Assembly: GCA_946405475.1 (NCBI GenBank)
Contig: CAMJHI010000162.1
Location: 1 to 5,479, forward strand
Length of the DNA: 5,479 bases
From: an uncultured Clostridia bacterium
GTDB lineage: Bacteria > Bacillota > Clostridia > Oscillospirales > Acutalibacteraceae
Reading direction: 5' to 3'
The notes under the pieces were generated by a model. It was not told the DNA's origin. It worked only from the letters and a program-made list of their open reading frames with translations, and made no database searches. Numbering within the stretch: position 1 is the stretch's first letter; each line of letters opens with the position of its first letter. A program made the position numbers and the translations under genes. This document shows, in pieces, positions 1 to 5,479 of the stretch.

Positions 1-753
1 CTTTTCCGTGACCGCTTCGTTGATGCTCTGGTTGTGCATATGGCCGGTAAAGATGAGGTGAACGCCGTTGTCGGCGAGCGTATCGATCAGCTTTTGCGCC
101 TGAGCTTGGCGCGCGTCGCCGATCAGCGACAGGATCGGCTGACCGGCCAGAACGGGATAATGCTCCATGGCGATCATCATCTTGCCGTCGGCCTGCGCCT
201 GCTTTGCCTGCGCCTCGATCCAGCCGAGAAATTCATCGTCGTAAGTGATATGCTTTTTGCCGTCGATATCGTTGCAGATGACCAGCAGCCGCACGTCGTC
301 GGAAAGCTCGGCCACATAGGACAGATGTTCCTTGTTGAACGCGATGGCGTCGTCATAGCCGAATTCGCGGTAATAATCATACAGCGCTGCATACGGCGTG
401 CCTTCGACCGAATGGCGGCCGGTGTCGTTGAAGCAGAACGATTCATCGCCGAAATCGTGCCCGGCGGTGACCACGCAGATGCGCTTGCCGCTCGCCTTCA
501 GGTCGTGCAGCAGGCCGGTGAACGCGTCGTGGCTCTCCCGTTCGCCCCAGAACGACAGATCGCCCGCGATAAGCACGATGTCAGCCTGCTTCGCCTCGGT
601 CAGATAAGCGAAAAGCGCTTCATTCATCGCCTGCGTTTCGGCAAAGCATTTCTGTTCGCCATCCATGAAATCTTCATATTCTTTGCCGTAAGCGCCAAGG
701 CTGTTTTTGAAATAGTGCGTATCTGTGATCAAAAAGAATTTCAACGGTTTCAT
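1..753 (-). CDS. Calcineurin-like metallophosphoesterase, 3' end cut by the window
   Basis: I translated this frame by hand: 251 codons are open from the ATG at 753 to the left edge, with no stop, so the C-terminus lies outside the window. The metallophosphoesterase motifs appear in order: DTH (D11, H13), AGDLS (D65), AGHD (H99, D100), MEHYP (H198) and GHMH (H238, H240). Family members use two metal ions bound by these residues to cleave phosphate mono- or diesters. The usual third motif, GNHD, is changed here: the metal-bridging Asn position is Gly98. The N-terminus (MKPLKFFLITDTHY) enters the first motif directly, with no signal peptide, so a cytoplasmic location is likely. The start is supported by GGGAGG five bases upstream. 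The gene begins 29 bases after the symporter stop and is probably co-transcribed with it. The substrate cannot be told from sequence. The family call is firm; catalytic competence is less certain. Confidence 0.9.
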   Translation of the reverse strand, partial: MKPLKFFLITDTHYFKNSLGAYGKEYEDFMDGEQKCFAETQAMNEALFAYLTEAKQADIVLIAGDLSFWGERESHDAFTGLLHDLKASGKRICVVTAGHDFGDESFCFNDTGRHSVEGTPYAALYDYYREFGYDDAIAFNKEHLSYVAELSDDVRLLVICNDIDGKKHITYDDEFLGWIEAQAKQAQADGKMMIAMEHYPVLAGQPILSLIGDARQAQAQKLIDTLADNGVHLIFTGHMHNQSINEAVTEK

Positions 754-758
754 AAGTT

Positions 759-764
759 CCTCCC
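759..764 (-). promoter_or_regulatory. Ribosome binding site of the metallophosphoesterase gene
   Basis: On the minus strand this reads GGGAGG, five bases before the ATG at 753. It fixes the start of a gene whose other end is missing from the window. Confidence 0.8.
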
Positions 765-782
765 GTAATGATTTGATTTCGT

Positions 783-2558
783 TCACTGCGTTTCCGGCAC
801 GGTCTGACGCTCGAGAGCCTCTTCGTGTGCCTGGGCGTCTTCCGCCGGTTTGTCGCTGAGCGCGTCGGCGCGTTCCTGCAGCACCTTCATGACTTCATTA
901 TGCTTTTCGTCCGTGAAGTCCCAGAAGAAGATATAGGGCAGGATCATCAGCAAATAGCCCACCAAATCGAACGCGATGCCGACGACCATGCACTTCACGC
1001 GCACGTCGTCCATATAGAGCACGTCCCAGTCTGACGTAAAGCCGATCGCCGCGAACATCAGCGGAATGATCAGGCTGACCAGAGAGGAGATCGGGCCGGT
1101 GAACCAGCCGATCACGCCCTGATACGCTTCAAACCGCTCACCGGAAATATACATCTGATAGTCGCTGATGCGAATGCCCATATCCTCCTGCGCCACGTTG
1201 ACGGCGGATTGCAGCATATCACCGATAAAGTAAGCGATAAACAGAACGAAGCCGCAGAGCATCAGGCTCTTGCCGAGGAAGATGAAGGCGAAGATATAGG
1301 CGCCCGAGCGCAGCGCGCAGACCAGATACTTGAAGATGACGAGCGTCTTGTATTGGAACCGCCTGCGCACAAAGGGCGAGAGCATCTGTCCGGGCGTTCC
1401 GGCGAATTTCAGCACGATCTCCGCGATGGAGAAAAACAGCCCTGTTTCGCGCCAGGTGTAGATCATCAGGATCGTTTTCATGTTGAGCATGCCGTTGCCG
1501 AGGGAATCGAGCAGGCCGACGGCGTGATTGATCCAGAGGTATTTGTTCTTGAAGATACCGCCAATGCACGTCCAGAAGGAGAAATATTCCTTCTTTTCAA
1601 TGGGCGGCGCGGGTATGCGCTCCTTCAGATTGCGCAGGCAGATGAACATGATGACCGAGCTGAACAGGAAGAAACCGGGCAGCAGGTAGCGGAACATATC
1701 CCGGTCGCGGATGCCTTCCACAAACAGCGCGCCCGCGATGGTGGGCAGCAGGAAGTTGACGATGTTCTGAACCAGATGACTGATCTTGACGGGGTAAGCG
1801 CGCACGAGCATGCGCTCTTCCTGATTGGGGCTGATGTTGTTGGCGACCGCCTGCGTGAAGCCCTGAAAATTGAACATGCCGTAAAGGGAAAACAGCAGGT
1901 ACAGCTTCCACACGCGCTCCGTCATCGGCTGCTCATACAGCGGCAGCCAGCAGATCAGCAGTGTGATGATGATGCCCTGCACGATGTTGGCATAGGCAAA
2001 GAGCTTATACCGCCCGAGCTTTTTCAGCAGGAGCTTGCGGACGACGATCCCGCGGAAACCGCCCCAGCCGTTGCACAGGAAATACGTGCCGAAGATTTTG
2101 AAGATGTTGTATGCGTTGAGCGCCGGCCAATGAGAATCCAGGAAGAACCTGGCACGTTCCGGCAAAAGAGCGGAACCGTCAAAAATGAGCATCGACAGAC
2201 CGAGCGCGGAAAAGCTCAGATAAACGGCAAAATATTTGCGTTCCACCTTTTTGGGCAGAAAGCCGAGGTTGGCGTCGACGCCCATGTTGAGAATGCTCCA
2301 CAGGTAGTTGATCGCGATAAAGAACGCAGGGATCGCCGAGAAGGTCAGAATGGGGATCTGGTAATAAAAGGCGACCAGATAACAGCCTGTGCCGAAGGAC
2401 AGGAACCCTCTGAGGTAGGCAAGGGTGTAATCGCCGCCGATGGCGCCGAAAATCGAGAGATACTCCTTAAACGGAACATAGCGGCCGGGCGCCGGGGTTT
2501 TCCAATGCTCTTTGATGTTGGTGAAGAAGGATTGCTTTTCGCCGTTCTTTTCAGCCAT
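783..2558 (-). CDS. GPH/MFS_2-type sugar:cation symporter
   Basis: This 591-residue protein is very hydrophobic, with about 11-12 likely membrane segments (for example roughly 53-88 as two, 109-127, 186-206, 218-235, 262-283, 290-307, 405-428, 430-447, 482-505 and 521-546). Two stretches recall the glycoside-pentoside-hexuronide:cation symporter family. The loop NISPNQEERMLV (241-252) matches the conserved cytoplasmic Arg-containing loop. DYQMYISGERFEAYQG (466-481) resembles the D-x-x-x-Y-x-x-x-G-x-R-x-E-x-x-x-G signature. Members import mono- or oligosaccharides with Na+ or H+. At 591 residues it is longer than the usual 450-500, owing partly to a hydrophilic N-terminus (1-34) and an acidic, probably helical cytoplasmic tail (551-591). 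Its start overlaps the end of the LRR gene by 8 bases, implying translational coupling. The membrane-transporter call is very secure; the exact family is likely, and the substrate is unknown. Confidence 0.85.
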   Translation of the reverse strand: MAEKNGEKQSFFTNIKEHWKTPAPGRYVPFKEYLSIFGAIGGDYTLAYLRGFLSFGTGCYLVAFYYQIPILTFSAIPAFFIAINYLWSILNMGVDANLGFLPKKVERKYFAVYLSFSALGLSMLIFDGSALLPERARFFLDSHWPALNAYNIFKIFGTYFLCNGWGGFRGIVVRKLLLKKLGRYKLFAYANIVQGIIITLLICWLPLYEQPMTERVWKLYLLFSLYGMFNFQGFTQAVANNISPNQEERMLVRAYPVKISHLVQNIVNFLLPTIAGALFVEGIRDRDMFRYLLPGFFLFSSVIMFICLRNLKERIPAPPIEKKEYFSFWTCIGGIFKNKYLWINHAVGLLDSLGNGMLNMKTILMIYTWRETGLFFSIAEIVLKFAGTPGQMLSPFVRRRFQYKTLVIFKYLVCALRSGAYIFAFIFLGKSLMLCGFVLFIAYFIGDMLQSAVNVAQEDMGIRISDYQMYISGERFEAYQGVIGWFTGPISSLVSLIIPLMFAAIGFTSDWDVLYMDDVRVKCMVVGIAFDLVGYLLMILPYIFFWDFTDEKHNEVMKVLQERADALSDKPAEDAQAHEEALERQTVPETQ

Positions 2559-3576
2559 TTTCCTTAGCCTCCTCTCTCAGTCTGGTCAGCGTTTCTGCCT
2601 GATAGGCAGAAATCAGTTGATCAGCGTCCGCCCGTTCTTTTCCGTATTGCGGCACAGGCGCTTTCCACATCGCGCCGGCCTTGATGCTTTTGGGCATCCA
2701 GGCTTCGCCCGATTCAAACTGTGTGTCGTCGGCCGCGCCGAGATAAACGTCCTTCATTCCGCCGCAGGAGAAGAAGGCATGATGGCCGATCTCCTTGACC
2801 GAAGCGGGAATATAGAGCACGGGCGCGATATTGCCGCACTTGCTGAAGGCGTCGGAGCCGAGCTTTTCGATCGAATCCGGCAGCGCGAAGCCCGTGCCGA
2901 GCAGCGCGTCATTCGCCTTGTCATAATCGTAGGAGCCGAGCCGCCAGCAATCAAAGAACGCCATATCGCCGATCTCTTTTAAGGATTCCGGCAGCGTGAC
3001 GTCACGCAGGTTGCCGTTTTTCAGGAAAGCAAAGGTGTTGATGCGTTCCACACCATCCGGTACCCGATACGAATCCGGATAAGTGAATTCGTCTTCCTTT
3101 TCCGTCGGCTGCTCTCCATAGCAGATGGGATAGAGGATCAGGGTCTTGCCGTCTTTGGAATAGAGCACGCCGTCAATATCCTTGAACCATTCGTTGGCGG
3201 GATCAACGGTGATGCGCTGCAGCTTTTTGACGTTAAAGAACGCTGTTTCGTCAATGTGTTTCACATGAGCGCCGATCGTGATCTCACGGATGTATTCATC
3301 CGCGTTAACGGCGTATTTGCGCACGGCCACGACCGGTTTCGTTTCGTCCGGGTCGTTGCCGTTCTTATCGCGCACGTAATCAATGTGGAGCGAGTTGGTG
3401 GAGTTGTTGCCGTTGAAGGCGTAAAACTCCCAGCCGTCAACCGGCGCCCCCTCGCTGACGCTGATCTCGTCATACTTATACGGCGGTCGGGAAATGGAAA
3501 CAAGGGAAATCGCAACAGACGCCGAAACAAAAACCACAAGCACGACGACAAACGTGATTTTTTGCCAGGTTTTCAC
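2551..3576 (-). CDS. Membrane-anchored BspA-type leucine-rich-repeat (LRR_5) protein
   Basis: This 341-residue protein has a short basic N-terminus (MKTWQK), one hydrophobic segment at about 7-29, and then a soluble part that should lie outside the cell. No lipobox Cys is visible, so the segment is either an uncleaved anchor or a signal peptide. BspA-type repeats with the pattern P-x-S-x-x-x-I-G-x-x-A-F-x-x-C-x-x-L-x-x-V-x-L are clear at about 172-195, 196-216, 233-256 and 257-279, with a divergent copy at 98-124. The stretch DIDGVLYSKDGKTLILYP (133-150) is a typical insert of this family. Such repeats form a binding surface for proteins or glycans and are common on gut and oral bacteria. The C-terminus (about 285-341) is charged and free of repeats. 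The start is GTG, chosen for GGAGG eight bases upstream. The gene lies 38 bases after the GDPD gene. Binding of the operon's glycan is my inference; no ligand can be read from sequence. Confidence 0.85.
   Translation of the reverse strand: MKTWQKITFVVVLVVFVSASVAISLVSISRPPYKYDEISVSEGAPVDGWEFYAFNGNNSTNSLHIDYVRDKNGNDPDETKPVVAVRKYAVNADEYIREITIGAHVKHIDETAFFNVKKLQRITVDPANEWFKDIDGVLYSKDGKTLILYPICYGEQPTEKEDEFTYPDSYRVPDGVERINTFAFLKNGNLRDVTLPESLKEIGDMAFFDCWRLGSYDYDKANDALLGTGFALPDSIEKLGSDAFSKCGNIAPVLYIPASVKEIGHHAFFSCGGMKDVYLGAADDTQFESGEAWMPKSIKAGAMWKAPVPQYGKERADADQLISAYQAETLTRLREEAKENG
2568..2573 (-). promoter_or_regulatory. Ribosome binding site of the symporter gene, inside the LRR gene
   Basis: On the minus strand this reads AGGAGG, nine bases before the ATG at 2558. 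It lies within the last codons of the LRR protein gene, so ribosomes finishing that gene pass over it. A second weaker AAGGA sits closer to the ATG. Confidence 0.75.
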
Positions 3577-3584
3577 ACTGTATT

Positions 3585-3589
3585 CCTCC
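3585..3589 (-). promoter_or_regulatory. Ribosome binding site that selects a GTG start for the LRR gene
   Basis: On the minus strand this reads GGAGG, eight bases before the GTG at 3576. No in-frame ATG is equally well placed, so the site decides in favour of the GTG start. Confidence 0.8.
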
Positions 3590-3614
3590 GTATCATGTCA
3601 TTTTGCAAGTCGGC

Positions 3615-4466
3615 TCAATCGGCGCAGTTCGCCGACCACCATTCGGTGTAAGCGTCGGGATAATTGGTTTTGAAGCCGGTCACGCCCATTTCGCCGATCT
3701 GCTTCCACCACTCGGGGTAATCGCCGAGATTGGAAAAGACCTTGATGCCCATGGACGCGAACATTTCGACGTCTTCTTTCGTGAACGCCTCGTTGTTCAG
3801 GCCGACTTCCCATAAATCGGAACGGCGGACAAAATCCATGGTGTCGTCGTTGATAAAGCGGATGTTCGCGCCAAGACGCAGCCCCGCGGGCTTGCCGTTT
3901 TTGCGGTAATGCTCCTGCATTTCCTCCAGCACCCGCCAGTCGCCGGAAAACAGAATGTATTGCGACACGTTGTCGGACTTGGCCAGAATCTCATCCATGC
4001 GCGGGCACATGCCGGTCGTTTTGAATTCCACCTCCACGTTCAGATCGAAATCGACCGTGGAAAGCCACGCGTCAAATTCTGGGAAGGTGATCAGGTGCGT
4101 CACGCGGCTTTCGGGGTGGCATTCCGGGATCACGACACGGCGGCCGCCGGTGTGCTCCGTCCACGGATAGGGCGGATATTTCATTTTCAGCGCGTTGCGG
4201 TAGGGAATATCGAACTGCTTGATCTGTTCGACCGTCATCTCGCGCAGCACGTCCTGATGCGCGTCAAACGTCATGTAACCCATGGAACCGTTGTGCGTGA
4301 CGATGATCTCACCGTCGCCGCTGATCTGTATGTCAAGCTCGATCCCTTCACAGCCAAGCTCGGCCGCTTTCTGAAAGGCTTCCAGGGTGTTTTCGGGGGC
4401 AAACTGAGTCACGCCCGTGTGCGCAAAGCGCATGGGCATGCCGCTGTATGGTTTGATCATAGTCAT
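3615..4466 (-). CDS. Glycerophosphodiester phosphodiesterase (GDPD)-family protein with altered motifs
   Basis: The 283-residue product has the layout of a single-domain GDPD, a TIM-barrel enzyme that cleaves glycerophosphodiesters to glycerol-3-phosphate and an alcohol. Visible landmarks are FAHTG (H16), PENTLEAF (24-31), GIELDIQ (E43, D45), VTHNG (H58), VEVEFK (E147) and a C-terminal GVTGFKTNYPD (261-271). The two catalytic His and the three acidic metal ligands of the family are therefore present. Three usually conserved residues differ: the Arg of the HRG motif is Thr17, the Asp of the HD motif is Asn59, and the Asp of the terminal TDxP motif is Asn268. A segment at about 96-127 between the second motif and the EFDAWL helix also appears longer than usual. 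There is no signal peptide, so the protein is probably cytoplasmic. A second ATG at 4460 may be the true start. The fold call is firm; the substrate may not be a glycerophosphodiester. Confidence 0.85.
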   Translation of the reverse strand: MTMIKPYSGMPMRFAHTGVTQFAPENTLEAFQKAAELGCEGIELDIQISGDGEIIVTHNGSMGYMTFDAHQDVLREMTVEQIKQFDIPYRNALKMKYPPYPWTEHTGGRRVVIPECHPESRVTHLITFPEFDAWLSTVDFDLNVEVEFKTTGMCPRMDEILAKSDNVSQYILFSGDWRVLEEMQEHYRKNGKPAGLRLGANIRFINDDTMDFVRRSDLWEVGLNNEAFTKEDVEMFASMGIKVFSNLGDYPEWWKQIGEMGVTGFKTNYPDAYTEWWSANCAD

Positions 4467-4474
4467 CCTTCTCC
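4467..4474 (-). promoter_or_regulatory. Ribosome binding site of the GDPD gene, ambiguous between two starts
   Basis: On the minus strand this reads GGAGAAGG and directly abuts the first ATG (4466). GGAG is only four bases from that ATG but ten from the in-frame second ATG at 4460, and AAGG is six from the second. The spacing favours the second start, which would shorten the protein by two residues. Confidence 0.6.
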
Positions 4475-4494
4475 GATCTTAAAATCAAAATTGT

Positions 4495-5479
4495 TTATGC
4501 TTTTGTAACGGCCAGCGCCTGACCGGGTTTTACATTCAGTGTGATTTTGCCGTTTTGAATGACCGCTTCGCCGACGGCGACAGGGCCGTCGACCGTGATT
4601 TCGGCCACGGCGGCTTTTGGAAAGGCAGCGTCGGGGATCTCCCACTCGCCGCTCTTTCCGTTTTTGGAATAAGCGATGAACACCGTGTTGTCATCGTCGA
4701 GCGGCAAAAGCACGTCGCCGCCCGCCTTCAGCTTTGCGCCGTTTTTCGTGATCTCGGCCGTAACGCCGTTGCTGACAACGCCGTCGGGAAAGCCGACGAT
4801 ATAGCCGTCATCCGTTTCCGTGAGCGTTTGGCGCTGATAACGGTTGAGATAAAAATAGGGCAATTGCAGCGTGCAGAACTGTTCGAGGAACTCCCCTGCC
4901 CAATCCTTCGCGTCGATACTTTTATCCATCCAGATATCTTCGCCGTGCATCGCCCCGTAAAACGCCGCCAGCAGCTTCGGGTCGGTCAGGTGACCGCTGT
5001 AAACCGCGGGCGGAATGGTCATGCAGTCCTGCGCCGTCATGTTGCTCGTCCACCACGAGGCGGGAATGCGCCCGAGGGTGCGCAGGGGTGCTTCACGCCA
5101 ATCGCCGACGGGCGGCTCTTTGCCCTGGGCTTGGTAATAATACTTGATCGGATGCTCCGGTGAATCGGCGCGAAGCTCCAGCTCACGGTAGGTGTATTCC
5201 GTGGTGACGTCGATGCCCAGAGAAGCGATATAATCCAGCATTTTGTTGCGGGCTTCGTCCTCTTCTTCCACGGAAACGTAGGGGTTCATGTTCTGCGCGA
5301 TGCAGAAATTATCCAGATGCACCGTCCCGGCCTCGCGCACGGGCGTGACCTCGCAGAACCTATCCCAGTTCTTTTTGAACAGGCCGCTTTGATAATAGCC
5401 CTTGTACGAAACCTTGTAGGCGTCACGGCCGTTGAACACTTCGATCACGGCGGGCGTTCCGTCGGCATTTTTGAGAACG
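4495..5479 (-). CDS. Glycoside hydrolase, GH101/GH129-like, C-terminal part only
   Basis: The frame is open from the right edge, so the N-terminal part is missing. A GTG at 5448 is not a credible start: coding sense (VLKNADGTPAV) continues upstream and no ribosome binding site precedes it. About 327 residues are visible. Two motifs suggest the catalytic pair of the GH101/GH129 group: VHLDNF, whose Asp is encoded at 5311-5313, and GIDVTTEY, whose Glu is encoded at 5197-5199, 38 residues later. In GH101 an Asp nucleophile in a similar strand is followed by a Glu acid/base in a TTEW-like motif. Aromatic-rich segments follow (KYYYQ, PASWW, AFYGAMHGEDIW, LPYFYLNRYQR). The last 100 or so residues look like a beta-sandwich accessory domain ending in NGKITLNVKPGQALAV. 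Known members release GalNAc or Gal-GalNAc from mucin-type O-glycans. The glycosidase call is likely; the family is tentative and the specificity unknown. Whether it is secreted depends on the missing N-terminus. Confidence 0.6.
   Translation of the reverse strand, partial: VLKNADGTPAVIEVFNGRDAYKVSYKGYYQSGLFKKNWDRFCEVTPVREAGTVHLDNFCIAQNMNPYVSVEEEDEARNKMLDYIASLGIDVTTEYTYRELELRADSPEHPIKYYYQAQGKEPPVGDWREAPLRTLGRIPASWWTSNMTAQDCMTIPPAVYSGHLTDPKLLAAFYGAMHGEDIWMDKSIDAKDWAGEFLEQFCTLQLPYFYLNRYQRQTLTETDDGYIVGFPDGVVSNGVTAEITKNGAKLKAGGDVLLPLDDDNTVFIAYSKNGKSGEWEIPDAAFPKAAVAEITVDGPVAVGEAVIQNGKITLNVKPGQALAVTKA

Noticed and set aside
34..768. A 244-codon open frame on the plus strand at the left edge.
   Set aside because: It is antisense to the metallophosphoesterase, whose motifs are all in place on the minus strand. 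The plus-strand product shows no family features.
1209..2567. A 452-codon open frame on the plus strand covering most of the symporter gene.
   Set aside because: It is the mirror of a GC-rich membrane-protein gene. Its product is a charged, Gln/Glu/Asp/His-rich chain with no recognisable domain, and no ribosome binding site was seen before its start. The minus-strand frame encodes a convincing transporter.
4467..4494. Possible promoter or terminator in the AT-rich gap between the glycosidase and the GDPD gene.
   Set aside because: The gap is only 28 bases, has no inverted repeat with a T-run, and is mostly taken up by the ribosome binding site. The AT-richness alone is not evidence.
3909..4508. 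A plus-strand open frame of 199 codons antisense to the GDPD gene.
   Set aside because: It is a shadow of a well-supported gene: no domain, no upstream ribosome binding site, and it runs against the operon direction.
4555..5163. A plus-strand open frame of 202 codons antisense to the glycosidase.
   Set aside because: Its composition is typical of an antisense frame, and the minus-strand glycosidase frame is open to the window edge with clear protein sense.
5446..5448. GTG at 5448 as the start of a complete 317-residue glycosidase.
   Set aside because: The frame stays open for ten more codons to the edge with plausible residues, there is no GGAGG before it, and known members of the group are much longer.

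Overview
The window is a compact gene cluster with all five genes on the minus strand, so transcription runs from the right edge (5479) to the left edge (1). Both end genes are cut by the window. Gaps are 28, 38 and 29 bases, and one gene pair overlaps by 8 bases. No terminator-like hairpin or convincing internal promoter is visible, so this looks like the middle of a single operon. Almost every base is coding, and no gene-free stretch exceeds 40 bases. I saw no RNA gene, mobile element or CRISPR array.

In order of transcription the genes are: (1) the C-terminal part of a glycoside hydrolase resembling the GH101/GH129 (alpha-N-acetylgalactosaminidase-type) group, 5479-4495; (2) a glycerophosphodiester phosphodiesterase (GDPD)-family protein with altered active-site motifs, 4466-3615; (3) a membrane-anchored BspA-type leucine-rich-repeat protein, 3576-2551; (4) a GPH/MFS_2-type sugar:cation symporter, 2558-783; (5) a calcineurin-like metallophosphoesterase with an altered third motif, 753 to the left edge.

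The organism is probably a Gram-positive, gut-type Clostridia member. This is inferred from the strong GGAGG ribosome binding sites, the moderately high GC content, the BspA-type repeats, and a GPH transporter in a glycan locus without SusC/SusD. No gene here fixes the taxonomy.

Taken together, the locus looks like a small glycan-utilisation operon. A glycosidase would release or process a sugar, the symporter would import it, the surface LRR protein might bind host or polymer, and two phosphoesterases without visible signal peptides would act in the cytoplasm. Two hydrolases of phosphate esters beside a GalNAc-type glycosidase suggest a phosphodiester-decorated glycan or glycosyl-glycerophosphate as substrate. 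That is inference. Both phosphoesterases have changed residues in their signature motifs, so they may not be ordinary phosphatases.
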